From Candidatus Aenigmatarchaeota archaeon (GTDB lineage Archaea > Aenigmatarchaeota > Aenigmatarchaeia > CG10238-14 > SCSR01), in NCBI GenBank assembly GCA_018920185.1, contig JAHLMT010000002.1:62001-126000 (forward strand): DNA of 64,000 nucleotides, read 5' to 3'. The notes below the pieces were generated by a model that saw only the letters and a list, made by a program, of their open reading frames with translations, made no database searches and was not told the DNA's origin. The position numbers and the translations under genes were made by a program. Of the stretch, positions 26,407 to 35,355 are shown piece after piece; within the stretch, counting starts at the first letter, position 1; every line of letters starts with the position of its first letter.

Positions 26407-27393
26407 TTAAAAACTCATCACATTTTCAATTGCTTTATTAATTCTAGTCACATCAGGAATGTAATAATTCTCCAACTTTGGCAATGGAACAGGTATATCG
26501 TATCCAGTAACTCTCTGAACAGGTGCTTCCAAACTTAACAAAGCCTTCTCATTAATTCTTGCAATCAATTCAGCTGCAAATCCACAAGTTTTAGGCGCTT
26601 CCTGTACTATTACACATCTACCAGTTTTCTTCACAGAATCTATCACAGTTTTTTCGTCCAAAGGATACAAAGTTAGCAGATCGACAATTTCAACAGAATA
26701 CTTTCCTTGCAATTGCTCAACAGCTTCCTTAATAGTTTTAATCATTGCTCCCCAACCAATAACAGTAACATCACTTCCTTCTTGCACAACTTGAGAATTA
26801 AGTAAAGGAATTGTATATTCTTCCTCAGGAACCTCTTCTTTTATCGCACGGTATATCCGCTTTGGCTCAAGAAAAACAACAGGATCTGGGTCACGAATAG
26901 AACTAATTAACAACCCTTTCGCATTATATGGTCCAGATGGTGTGACAACTTTTATCCCTGGTATATGAGTAAAGAAAGCCTCCACAGATTCCGAATGATG
27001 TTCTAATGCTCTTATACCACCACCATGGGGAACACGTAAAGTTAGGGGAACATGCCATCTTCCCTGCGAACGTTTTCTCATTCTTCCTGCATGATTGTAT
27101 AGTTGATCCAACATGGGTAGCGAGAATCCATCAAATTGAACTTCTGCAACTGGTTTCATTCCTGCTATAGCCAACCCGATGGAAACAGAAATTATCCCAA
27201 CCTCAGCTAGAGGGGTATCAATAACGCGATTGTCACCAAACTGTTGCCATAACCCCTCTGTAACTCTGAACACACCACCGTTTTTCCCAACATCTTCACC
27301 TAAAATGATTACGGTTTCATCTTTCTCCATCTCTTGTTTTAATGCCAGATTGATTGCTTGCACCAGATTTAATTTCACCATTAAATCACTCAA
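26407..27393 (-). CDS. pdhB: 2-oxoacid dehydrogenase E1 subunit beta
   Basis: Beta subunit of the thiamine-diphosphate decarboxylase. MVKLNLVQAINLALKQEM, the TPP-activating Glu region ILGEDVGKNGGVFRVTEGL, AEVQFDGFSLPMLDQLYNHAGRMR and the C-terminal transketolase domain (VVQEGSDVTVIGWGAM...) are all in place. Length 328 is typical. It overlaps the E1-alpha stop by 8 nt, implying coupled translation. The start at Met5 (MVKLNL...) is an alternative. Confidence 0.95.
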   Translation of the reverse strand: MSDLMVKLNLVQAINLALKQEMEKDETVIILGEDVGKNGGVFRVTEGLWQQFGDNRVIDTPLAEVGIISVSIGLAIAGMKPVAEVQFDGFSLPMLDQLYNHAGRMRKRSQGRWHVPLTLRVPHGGGIRALEHHSESVEAFFTHIPGIKVVTPSGPYNAKGLLISSIRDPDPVVFLEPKRIYRAIKEEVPEEEYTIPLLNSQVVQEGSDVTVIGWGAMIKTIKEAVEQLQGKYSVEIVDLLTLYPLDEKTVIDSVKKTGRCVIVQEAPKTCGFAAELIARINEKALLSLEAPVQRVTGYDIPVPLPKLENYYIPDVTRINKAIENVMSF

Positions 27394-28444
27394 AATCTTT
27401 TCTTTGCTCCTCTAGTTCAGGCGGTAGTTCTGCATAAACATATTCAAACATATCTAAAGGCATTAACGGTGGAACAGATTCGAACTTCTTTACAGCTTCG
27501 TTAACTTTTGCTTTAGCACTATCCCAAACTTCCTTCTCATAATCTTCGCTCCATATGCCTTCCCCTTCCATGTATTTTTTCAATCTATCAATAGGATCTT
27601 TTTTCTTCCATTCCTCAACTTCTCTCGGATCACGATACCTTTTCCAATCATCTGCAGTAGTATGATTTTCCATTCTGTAAGTATAACATTCGATAAAAGT
27701 TGGTCCTTTACCAGCTCTCGCCTTTTCTACAGCATCCTTAGTAACTTTAAAAACTGCGAAAACATCATTACCATCAACTAAAATTCCGTCAAATCCATAA
27801 GCAAATGCTTTTTGAGCCAATGTTTCACTTGCCGTCTGTCGAGAACGAGGAACAGATATAGCCCATTGATTATTCTGACAGATAAAAACACAGGGGACTT
27901 TAAAAACTCCTGCAAAATTCATCCCTTCATGAAAATCTCCTTTGCTGGTAGCACCATCACCAAAGTAGGTAACAACAACATTTTTTCTCCCTTGTAATTT
28001 CATCGCCCATGCAATTCCAACAGCATGAGGAACTTGAGTACCAACAGGAATAGCAACAGGCAGGGCATTTCTTCCTTCAAGAATTTTCATCCCTCTTTCG
28101 TCACCAGCCCAATATTGATAAAGACCTTCCATCGGAAAACCTAAAGTTATGAAAACACCATTTTCTCTAAAAGAAGGAACAATCCAATCATCTTTTTGCA
28201 ATGCCAAAACAGAACCTATTTGTGATGCCTCCTGCCCTAGTAAAGAAGCATAAGTCAAAATTCTCCCCTCTCGTTGCAATTTCAATGCAACATCATCAAA
28301 AACACGAGAAAGAACCATTAGCTCGTACATTCTTTTAATATCCTCATTCTTTAATTGCGGCATTTCGCGTGTATTTACAATCTTTCCATCTTCATTAAGA
28401 ATTTGAAACATTTCCAATTTTGGTTTTACTTCCCTTTTCGGCAT
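27386..28444 (-). CDS. pdhA: 2-oxoacid dehydrogenase E1 subunit alpha
   Basis: Alpha subunit of the E1 decarboxylase. The TPP-binding motif is GDGATSKGDFHEGMNFAGVFKVPCVFICQNN (GDG to NN); the phosphorylation-loop region MENHTTADDWKRYRD is present. The ORF track begins at 28528, but those 28 extra residues overlap the upstream gene; MPKREVKPKLEM at 28444 is the natural start and gives 352 residues. Substrate may be pyruvate or branched 2-oxoacids. No E3 gene is in the window. Confidence 0.95.
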   Translation of the reverse strand: MPKREVKPKLEMFQILNEDGKIVNTREMPQLKNEDIKRMYELMVLSRVFDDVALKLQREGRILTYASLLGQEASQIGSVLALQKDDWIVPSFRENGVFITLGFPMEGLYQYWAGDERGMKILEGRNALPVAIPVGTQVPHAVGIAWAMKLQGRKNVVVTYFGDGATSKGDFHEGMNFAGVFKVPCVFICQNNQWAISVPRSRQTASETLAQKAFAYGFDGILVDGNDVFAVFKVTKDAVEKARAGKGPTFIECYTYRMENHTTADDWKRYRDPREVEEWKKKDPIDRLKKYMEGEGIWSEDYEKEVWDSAKAKVNEAVKKFESVPPLMPLDMFEYVYAELPPELEEQRKDFE

Positions 28445-28476
28445 TAATTTAATTTTTAAAATTAGATTAAATAAAG

Positions 28477-29316
28477 TTAAATAACCCGATAAACTTTGGA
28501 TTCTGGATAAAATAAATCTGCTAAGCAATATCCTAAACCTTTTTGAAGATGTGGTCTTTTATCATTGGGACGAACGATACCAGAAGAAATCCAATTTGGA
28601 TTCATGTATTTTGCAGATGCTAATTCTCTTGCCTTTTCCATTAAATCTTCATACTCATCCACAGGCATTTGAGTATATTTACCATCAGTTAATCTTTCTA
28701 AAATCTTTTGTCGAAGTAATAATTCATCATTTACTTTAATGATATCTTCAAGGGTAGGTAATTGCTCTATATACTTAAGTTCACCTTTTCTGAGCCTGAT
28801 GAGCTGATTTAAAAAATCTGGATTCTGTTTAAATTTCATAATCACACCATGATACAACACACTTTTTGTATTCCAATCAACACTAAATCCAGCTAGAACA
28901 TTTGGTGCATGCGTCTTTTCGGTAGTTCTTATACTAAACCAATTTCCAATGTATAATGGGGGTGCACCTAAATCTCTTAATGCTTGTGCTATGCGACTAG
29001 CTAGTTTTAAATGTACATCCTCAGGATTTGAATAATTTGCTGTAGGTGAAGCTATAGATAAACAAAATACTCTATGATCACAATAAATTGCTGATCCAAC
29101 TGTTTGCCTCCTCGTTAAGTGTATTCCATGCGCTCTGATAAAACTTTCATTTATATCTGACAAATCTTCATTAATTGCAACTGTAACTGCTGGAGGTGAA
29201 ATTTCGAACATACGAATAAAGTTATCACCATCTATCGCATGTTCAGTTAAAACTTCATCTAAGGCTAAACTTGTGTACTGATCTATTTTTTGAAAACCCA
29301 AATAGTAATTTTCCAT
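28477..29316 (-). CDS. Lipoate-protein ligase-like protein (LplA family, altered motifs)
   Basis: Probably serves lipoylation of the E2 encoded downstream. The LplA/BirA fold is recognisable: LALDEVLTEHAI, FIRMFEISPPAVTV, RRQTVGSAIYCDHRVF (family RRxSGGGxVxHD) and SVLYHGVIMKF (family LxHGTLL). The C-terminal accessory region has KYMNPNWI. However, the glycine-rich motif is reduced (TVGS), the following His is Cys, and the expected adenylate-binding Lys before GSA-type residues is not seen (PNVLAGFS). It may have a different acyl donor or be a transferase. It lies 32 nt upstream of pdhA. Confidence 0.75.
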   Translation of the reverse strand: MENYYLGFQKIDQYTSLALDEVLTEHAIDGDNFIRMFEISPPAVTVAINEDLSDINESFIRAHGIHLTRRQTVGSAIYCDHRVFCLSIASPTANYSNPEDVHLKLASRIAQALRDLGAPPLYIGNWFSIRTTEKTHAPNVLAGFSVDWNTKSVLYHGVIMKFKQNPDFLNQLIRLRKGELKYIEQLPTLEDIIKVNDELLLRQKILERLTDGKYTQMPVDEYEDLMEKARELASAKYMNPNWISSGIVRPNDKRPHLQKGLGYCLADLFYPESKVYRVI

Positions 29317-29383
29317 ATCTTTTTATTCTGTATTAGTTTTTTTATTCCTATTATTTTATTTTATTTTATTCCGAATTTTAATT

Positions 29384-30373
29384 ATGACACAAATTTCAGT
29401 AGCTTTTACAGGAGACGTAATGCTCGGTAGAGTTGTTAATGAATATATTAATCGCTATGGACCAAAATATCCTTGGGGTGATGTCCTACCAATAATTAAA
29501 AAAGCTGACTTATCTTTCATCAACTTAGAATGTGTTATAACATCCCACAAACAAAAATCAAAAATGATAAAACCATTTTACTTTAGAGCAGACCTAAAAG
29601 CAATAGAAGTATTAAAAGTTGCTGGTATAGATTATGTTTCCCTTGCTAACAATCATTCTTTAGATTTTCAAGAAAAAGGTTTACTAGATTGTATTGAGTT
29701 ATTAGACAAATCTGGAATTAAACATGCGGGTGCCGGAAATAATTTGAAAGAAGCATCTAAACCAGCTATTTTAGAATCAAAAGGAGTCAAATTCGCAGTT
29801 TTATCTTACGCAGATTACCCCGAAGAATGGAAAGCACTAGAAACCAAAGGAGGAATTAACCACACGCCTATAACACTAGATGAAAAATATTTTTCACAAG
29901 TAAGAAATTCTATTAAACAAGCAAGACAACAAGCAGATTTTGTTATCTTCTCAATCCACTGGGGACCTAACATGCGTCAGTATCCTACAGAAGAATTCAT
30001 AGAATTTGCCCATGCTGTAATGGATGCTAGTGTAGATATTTTTCATGGCCATTCTGCTCACGTATTTCAACCAATAGAAATCTATAAAGGAAAACCAATT
30101 TTTTACGATTGCGGTGATTTTATTGACGATTATGCTGTAGATCCCGAGTTAAGAAATGACTACGCTTTACTTTATTTTGTTGTTATTGATGAAGGGAAAA
30201 AGAAAATAGAAAGAATTGAATTGTTGCCTTGTTTCATACATTCTTACAAATGTCAAGTTAATTTAGCTAAAGAAGAAATTTTCCAAGAAATTGTAAATAA
30301 AGTAAAAGAATTATCCAAATTTTTCCAAACAAAAGTTAAATTAGTTAAAAATAAACTTGTGATAAATTTATAA
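29384..30373 (+). CDS. CapA-family metallophosphatase-like protein
   Basis: A CapA/PgsA-like calcineurin-fold protein. Metal-ligand motifs are in order: FTGDVMLGR (near residue 9), FINLECVIT, LANNHSLDF, then SIHWGPNMRQYP and HGHSAHVFQPIEIYKGKPIFYDCGDFIDD. There is no signal peptide or membrane anchor, so it may act in the cytosol. Bacterial members act in poly-gamma-glutamate capsule synthesis, but no capsule genes are nearby; a phosphoesterase role is a safer statement. Confidence 0.85.
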   Translation: MTQISVAFTGDVMLGRVVNEYINRYGPKYPWGDVLPIIKKADLSFINLECVITSHKQKSKMIKPFYFRADLKAIEVLKVAGIDYVSLANNHSLDFQEKGLLDCIELLDKSGIKHAGAGNNLKEASKPAILESKGVKFAVLSYADYPEEWKALETKGGINHTPITLDEKYFSQVRNSIKQARQQADFVIFSIHWGPNMRQYPTEEFIEFAHAVMDASVDIFHGHSAHVFQPIEIYKGKPIFYDCGDFIDDYAVDPELRNDYALLYFVVIDEGKKKIERIELLPCFIHSYKCQVNLAKEEIFQEIVNKVKELSKFFQTKVKLVKNKLVINL

Positions 30374-30403
30374 ATATATTCTAGTTTAATTTACTCGATT
30401 AAG

Positions 30404-31048
30404 ATGTCTGAAAAAATCTGTCCAAATTGCGGTGAAAGTATTAAAAAAGATTGGGAATTTTGTCCACATTGCGGAGAAAAAATTGAATCTGAGACGAGAA
30501 AAAAAGAAATATTTCCTTTCGGAAGTATTTTTGACGATATTGAAAAAGAGTTTGAAAGAATAGACAAGATGTTCGGGTTTGATTTTTTAAAGTTCCCTAG
30601 TTTCAAAATGAAACCTGGTATGAGAAGCGGTGGTATTAGCATAACCATTCAGAGTGGAACTGGTATGAAACCAAAGGTAGAAATAAAAACATCAGGTGAA
30701 TACAAAAAATTAGAACCAGAATTAAAAAGAAAGCTCGGAATTAAACCTGCTATAGAAGAAGTTGAAGAAGAAAAAACAGAAAAGAAAAAACATGAAATCA
30801 AATCACCAAAGATTACCGAAGAACCTGAATCTGAAGTTCAAACTGTAGGAAACAAACAAATAATTTCTATCAAATTACCTGATGTAAAAAGCGAGGATGA
30901 TATAGATGTTAAAAGATTAGAACAAAGCATAGAAGTGAAGGCCTTCGCTGGTGACAAAGCATATTTTAAACTTATCCCTATTCCTACAGACTCAAATGTC
31001 AGTAAAAAATTTAAAGATGGTATTCTAAAAATAGAAATCGAACGGTGA
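30404..31048 (+). CDS. Zinc-ribbon protein with Hsp20/CS-like domain
   Basis: 214 residues. Residues 1-30 form a double-CxxC zinc ribbon (CPNCGESIKKDWEFCPHCGEKI). A low-complexity, acidic linker follows, and residues about 145-214 resemble an alpha-crystallin/CS beta-sandwich (IISIKLPDVKSEDDIDVKRLEQSIEVKAF...FKDGILKIEIE). The stop is 3 nt before the TIP49 gene; CS domains commonly partner Rvb (TIP49) proteins in eukaryotes (R2TP-type complexes), so a chaperone-adaptor link is a reasonable inference. Confidence 0.7.
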   Translation: MSEKICPNCGESIKKDWEFCPHCGEKIESETRKKEIFPFGSIFDDIEKEFERIDKMFGFDFLKFPSFKMKPGMRSGGISITIQSGTGMKPKVEIKTSGEYKKLEPELKRKLGIKPAIEEVEEEKTEKKKHEIKSPKITEEPESEVQTVGNKQIISIKLPDVKSEDDIDVKRLEQSIEVKAFAGDKAYFKLIPIPTDSNVSKKFKDGILKIEIER

Positions 31049-31051
31049 AGA

Positions 31052-32416
31052 ATGCCAGAGATTAAAGAAATCTCTGAGTCTATGCGTGAATGGGAAAGAG
31101 TTGCCGCCCATTCGCATATTTCTGGTCTGGGTTTAGATGGTTTGAAAGCAAAACCTATGGCAGCAGGTATGGTTGGACAGATAGAAGCCAGAGAGGCTGC
31201 AGGTCTAGTAGTCAGGTTAGTTAAAGAAGGAAAATTTGCCGGTAGGGCAGTTTTACTTGCAGGTCCTCCAGGAACAGGGAAGACAGCTATTGCAATGGGA
31301 ATAGCAAAAGAATTGGGTAGAGATGTACCTTTTGTTCCATTAGCAGCCAGTGAAATATTCTCAACTGACATAAGGAAAACAGAATTTCTAACTCAGACTT
31401 TAAGAAAAGCTATTGGCGCAAGAATTCATGAAATGAGGAAAATATATGAAGGTGAGGTAAAGGAAATAAACATAGAAACAGCACAGCATCCTTACAATCC
31501 TTATCAAAAAATTCCTGTAGGTGCTATAATAAAAATTGCAACAAAAGATGAAAGCAAAAAATTAACAATGGACCAAAGCTTTGCTATGCAATTGATTCAA
31601 CAAAATATAGAAACAGGAGATGTTGTTAACATCGATGTTGATGGTGGGAGAATTGTTAAAATAGGGAAAAGTAAAGAATCTGCAGAAGAAAAAAAGCTAG
31701 ATTTAAGTGCAACCCAGCTTATAGATGTACCTAAAGGAAAAGTTCTGAAAGAGAAAGAATTTATTTATCCAGTTACTTTGCACGCTCTTGATGTGGCAAG
31801 TGCCAGGCAAGGCGAGGACATTTTCAGCATATTTTTCGGTGGAAGAGAATCTAAAGAAATCGAACCTGAGGTTAGAAAACAAGTGGATGAGTATGTGAAA
31901 TCATTAGTTCAAGAAGGAAGATGTGAACTATTACCTGGTGTTGTTTTTATCGACGAGTGCAGCATGCTTGATATTGAAACATTTGCATTTCTTAATAGAG
32001 CTCTGGAGCAAGAGTTATCACCCATTATTATTTTTGCAACAAATCGAGGATTTTCAACAATTAGAGGGACTGATATCAAAGCAGCACATGGTATGCCACT
32101 TGATCTAGTCGATAGGTTGTTGATAATAAATACCAAACCGTATGGAAAAGAAGACATTAGAAAAATCGTAGAGACAAGAGCGAAAGCTGAAAAGATTAAA
32201 CTAACAGACGAAGCTTTAGAATATCTGACCGAAGTTGGTGCTAGAACTAGCTTAAGATATTCGATTCAGTTGCTTGCTCCTGCCTTTGAATTTGCAAAAG
32301 AGAATAATTCAGAAAAAATAGAGAAAGAACATATTATTTATGTTGAGAAATTGTTTGTTGATGTCAAAAAGTCTGTTGAATATCTTAAGGAATATGAAAG
32401 TCATTTTTTGGCATGA
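31052..32416 (+). CDS. TIP49/RuvB-like AAA+ ATPase
   Basis: Homologue of eukaryotic RuvBL1/2. Walker A is AGPPGTGKTAIAMGIAKELG near residue 70. The OB-like insertion domain II spans about 125-290. Walker B reads GVVFIDECSMLD (usually DEVHML), then FLNRALEQE, sensor 1 ATNRG and a C-terminal helical domain with TSLRYSIQLL. Length 454 is right for the family. It follows the zinc-ribbon/CS-like gene by 3 nt and is probably co-translated with it. Confidence 0.93.
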   Translation: MPEIKEISESMREWERVAAHSHISGLGLDGLKAKPMAAGMVGQIEAREAAGLVVRLVKEGKFAGRAVLLAGPPGTGKTAIAMGIAKELGRDVPFVPLAASEIFSTDIRKTEFLTQTLRKAIGARIHEMRKIYEGEVKEINIETAQHPYNPYQKIPVGAIIKIATKDESKKLTMDQSFAMQLIQQNIETGDVVNIDVDGGRIVKIGKSKESAEEKKLDLSATQLIDVPKGKVLKEKEFIYPVTLHALDVASARQGEDIFSIFFGGRESKEIEPEVRKQVDEYVKSLVQEGRCELLPGVVFIDECSMLDIETFAFLNRALEQELSPIIIFATNRGFSTIRGTDIKAAHGMPLDLVDRLLIINTKPYGKEDIRKIVETRAKAEKIKLTDEALEYLTEVGARTSLRYSIQLLAPAFEFAKENNSEKIEKEHIIYVEKLFVDVKKSVEYLKEYESHFLA

Positions 32417-32425
32417 TAAAGTTTT

Positions 32426-32689
32426 TTATTTTCCTAAAGCCCATTTCTTCAAAGTCTCGTAATCAACAGCTCCACAAATCCATTGCCCAGTCTTAGTGTT
32501 AAAGAAGAAAGGCACTCCACCACAAAATCCTCTGTCATACTTTTCCATTAGCTTTGCATTTTCAGCATTATGCCAAACTTCTAGTTCTTTAATTTTTACT
32601 TTTTCTTCTTTCTCTAGTTTTTGGACTAATGGTTTCATCTCATTGCAGTGAGGACATTCCCTTCCAGTAAAGAACAGCAATTCTTCCAT
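32426..32689 (-). CDS. Thioredoxin/glutaredoxin-like protein (CPHC)
   Basis: About 87 residues. MEELLFFTGRECPHCNEMKPLVQKLE gives a first strand and a CPHC redox site; GVPFFFNTKTGQW holds the cis-Pro region. I use the ATG at 32689 because the track start is a TTG. An interrupted inverted repeat (CAAACT...AGTTTG, 32696-32715) with CTAAATTTAG at its centre overlaps its promoter. A second Cys (GFCGG) precedes the cis-Pro. Confidence 0.8.
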   Translation of the reverse strand: MEELLFFTGRECPHCNEMKPLVQKLEKEEKVKIKELEVWHNAENAKLMEKYDRGFCGGVPFFFNTKTGQWICGAVDYETLKKWALGK

Positions 32690-32789
32690 ATATCTCAAAC
32701 TAAATTTAGAGTTTGATTTATATAAAAATTTCTCTTCAATGTTAAATAAATATGAGAAAATCCAAGGGTGTTAGCTAATTTAAAAATTA

Positions 32790-34172
32790 TTACTTAGTCA
32801 CGGATACAACACGAGATTTTTTATAATACTTCACCAACTGTTGTATAGCTCTTACAGCATCCTCAGGATAAGTGTAAGTTGGAATACCATTTTCTTCTAA
32901 ATTTCTTCTCATTACTTCTGTATACTCGCCCCCCGCCGACACAACAACAATAGGTTTTTTCTTCAAATCATTCGCTTCAATCAAAATATCCACTATATCC
33001 GTTGCTATTAATGGAGTTTGTACTAGAACTATTATTAACAAAATATCAATATTCTCATCCTTCATGCATGCATCTATGCAAAGCTTGTACCTTGCAGAAG
33101 TAGCATCACCAACTAAATCCAAAGGGTTTTCTATGTTAATTATCTTCGGTAGATTTTTCCTTAATTCTTTCTTAGTTTCATTTGAAAGTTTGGCAAGTTC
33201 AACACCATTTTTTGCCATGGCATCTACAGCAAGAATCCCATATCCCCCACCGTTAGTCATTACTTGTACCCTTCCACCTTTTGGTGGAATGCATTTCTCA
33301 AGAATTTTTGCAAAGTTAAACATATCTTCCAAATTTTCCGCACGAATAATTCCAGATTGTTTGAAGACACCAAAGTAAATTTCAGCACTTCCGGCTAATG
33401 AGCCTGTATGTGATAACGTAGCTTTAGCTCCAGCTTCTGTTACACCACCTTTAATTGCAATAATCGGTTTTTTCTTTGAGACTTTTTTACAAACTTCCAA
33501 GAATTTTCTACCATCTTTTACAGCTTCTATATACAGGCAGATAACTTTTGTATTCTCATCATCACCAAGATAATCTATCAGATCACTTTCATCAACGTCA
33601 ACAGCATTACCGTAACTGATAAATTTTGCAAAACCATACCCTTCTGCAGTAGCCAAATCAACAATAGAAGAACCAACGGCTCCCGACTGACAAACAAAAG
33701 ATATAACACCTTCCTTTGGTCTACTCATTCTAAATCTGGGTAAAAATAGCGAGTCAATTCTAGAATAAGCATCAAACACACCTAAAGCATTCGGTCCAAT
33801 AACTCTTAATTTATATCTTTTTATAACATTTTCCAATTTCTTTTCGAGCTTGTAATTACCAACTTCTTTGAAACCAGCACTGATAATAATTATATTTTGT
33901 ATTTTCTTTCTTCCACATTCTTCTAAAACCTTAGGAACAATTTCGGCAGGAACAGCAACAATAGCTAATTCAATCTTTTCAGGTATATCCAAAACAGAAG
34001 CATAAGAACGGTAATTCAAGATGTTCTCTGCATTTGGATTAACTACAAATATTTTTCCTCTGTAACCACCATCAATAAAATTTCTGAAAATTACATGACC
34101 TACCTTATTTGGGTCTCTTGACACTCCAATTATAGCTACACTCTGAGCGTTGAAAAAATTATCTAAACTCAT
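32790..34172 (-). CDS. acdA: Acetate-CoA ligase (ADP-forming), alpha subunit
   Basis: Converts acyl-CoA, ADP and phosphate to acid, CoA and ATP together with the beta subunit. Residues 1-130 are a CoA-binding Rossmann domain (SVAIIGVSRDPNKVGHVIFRN). The succinyl-CoA-synthetase-like domains follow, with SFVCQSGAVGSSIVDLA and the phospho-His loop ATLSHTGSLAGS. Length 460 matches archaeal alpha subunits. It is divergent from acdB with only 33 nt between the starts. Confidence 0.94.
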   Translation of the reverse strand: MSLDNFFNAQSVAIIGVSRDPNKVGHVIFRNFIDGGYRGKIFVVNPNAENILNYRSYASVLDIPEKIELAIVAVPAEIVPKVLEECGRKKIQNIIIISAGFKEVGNYKLEKKLENVIKRYKLRVIGPNALGVFDAYSRIDSLFLPRFRMSRPKEGVISFVCQSGAVGSSIVDLATAEGYGFAKFISYGNAVDVDESDLIDYLGDDENTKVICLYIEAVKDGRKFLEVCKKVSKKKPIIAIKGGVTEAGAKATLSHTGSLAGSAEIYFGVFKQSGIIRAENLEDMFNFAKILEKCIPPKGGRVQVMTNGGGYGILAVDAMAKNGVELAKLSNETKKELRKNLPKIINIENPLDLVGDATSARYKLCIDACMKDENIDILLIIVLVQTPLIATDIVDILIEANDLKKKPIVVVSAGGEYTEVMRRNLEENGIPTYTYPEDAVRAIQQLVKYYKKSRVVSVTK

Positions 34173-34205
34173 GATAATTTATTATTAGAAACTATATTTT
34201 TATCT

Positions 34206-34829
34206 ATGCGAGTTTTGTTAGGCAAGGATGCTGAAAAGTTCCTTAAAGGATTGCCTCTTGCCAAGAGTTTTCTAATAAAAAATCTAAGAGAATTGATAAA
34301 AATCAAGAAATACCCTGTAGTAATGAAATTAATCTCACCCCGAGCTATACACAAAACCGAAGTAGGTGGAGTGAAGATAGTCGACAATTTACAAGAAGCA
34401 CAAGAAACTTTCAATCAATTTGTTAAATTAGCCAAAACGAAAAGAATGAAGTTGATAGGAATTTTAATCCAAGAATACGTCAAAGGAAGAGAGTTTATCA
34501 TAGGAATTAAAAAAGATCCTACTTTTGGCCATGTGATAATGTTTGGTGCTGGCGGAATTTTTGTAGAAGCTTTGAAAGATGTGACATTTAGAGTCTGTCC
34601 TATATCAAAAGAGGATGCAGAAAGCATGCTATATGATTTAAAGAATCAATGGCTGCTCTCAGGTACACGAGGAGAAAAACCGGTTAATACTAAACTATTG
34701 AAGCAAATTCTTGTAAAAGTTTCTAGATTACCACAGAAATATAAAAACATAGAAGAACTTGATATTAATCCTTTAATGGTTAGTGAAAAGTCTGTAAAAA
34801 TAGTTGATGTAAGAATTCTGATGAAATAG
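34206..34829 (+). CDS. acdB: Acetate-CoA ligase (ADP-forming), beta subunit
   Basis: ATP-grasp beta subunit of the ADP-forming acyl-CoA synthetase. It shows KKYPVVMKLISPRAIHKTEVGGVKI, EFIIGIKKDPTFGHVIMFGAGGIFVEAL and ELDINPLMV, the ATP-grasp and metal-binding motifs. Length 207 is slightly short relative to about 230. It is on the opposite strand from acdA; the 33-nt gap must hold both promoters. Its 3' end overlaps the unknown gene 34780-35337. Confidence 0.94.
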   Translation: MRVLLGKDAEKFLKGLPLAKSFLIKNLRELIKIKKYPVVMKLISPRAIHKTEVGGVKIVDNLQEAQETFNQFVKLAKTKRMKLIGILIQEYVKGREFIIGIKKDPTFGHVIMFGAGGIFVEALKDVTFRVCPISKEDAESMLYDLKNQWLLSGTRGEKPVNTKLLKQILVKVSRLPQKYKNIEELDINPLMVSEKSVKIVDVRILMK

Positions 34830-35337
34830 TCCATCTATCTGCCTTTCTCAATTCTTTAAATTCTCGTGTGTAATCTCTCAAGGAACTACCATCCCTAAAT
34901 GGCAAAGCTAAAAACTCTTGTTTAGCACCATCTAAACAGTAACATTCCCATGTATAAGTTCTTTGTTTCTTGACAGACATCTGAATATCCCCGAGTATTT
35001 CGATATTATCTGATACCCGAAATCGTTCCAACTCTCTTAACATTTCTTCATCTATGCGATCTTTAGGTTTGTGATTAAAAGTTTCTACCAATCTTATTTC
35101 ATTTTTACGTAACCTAAAAATACAAAGAGCTGTAGGTTCTTTTCTATTAAGAAACTTTTTAAGAGTTATGTTACGATCAAATGCGTACCATACAGCAATG
35201 AGAAAATCTGATGTCAAATAAAGTCGATTTGCTGGAGAAGCTCTTAAAGTTCCGTTAAATGGTTCTAATAAATAATTAAAAACTTTATCAGGTGTATACA
35301 AAACTGCACTTCCGTGATATAGATATGGTGAACTCAT
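34780..35337 (-). CDS. Unrecognised protein, possibly ADP-ribosyltransferase-like
   Basis: 185 residues, no membrane segment. The start SPYLYHGSAVLYTPDKVFNYLLEPFNGTLRAS...YLTSDFLIAVWYAFDR resembles the 'YHGS...(V)YLTxxxxxAxxYA' layout of ART-fold enzymes (a His, then a Tyr/Ser segment), but a catalytic Glu is not certain. The rest has KQRTYTWECYCLDG. Its C-terminus is encoded antisense to the acdB 3' end (50-nt overlap). Function unknown; the ART idea is a hypothesis. Confidence 0.6.
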   Translation of the reverse strand: MSSPYLYHGSAVLYTPDKVFNYLLEPFNGTLRASPANRLYLTSDFLIAVWYAFDRNITLKKFLNRKEPTALCIFRLRKNEIRLVETFNHKPKDRIDEEMLRELERFRVSDNIEILGDIQMSVKKQRTYTWECYCLDGAKQEFLALPFRDGSSLRDYTREFKELRKADRWTISSEFLHQLFLQTFH

Positions 35338-35355
35338 AAAAATGATAAAAAGAAT

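Noticed and set aside
28445-28528. 28-residue N-terminal extension of E1-alpha in the ORF track
   Set aside because: Overlaps the lipoate-ligase-like gene and has no homology; MPKREV at 28444 fits the family.
30838-31371. 177-residue minus ORF across the CS-like/TIP49 junction
   Set aside because: Spans two well-supported plus-strand genes; a shadow rich in Ser and Pro from antisense reading.
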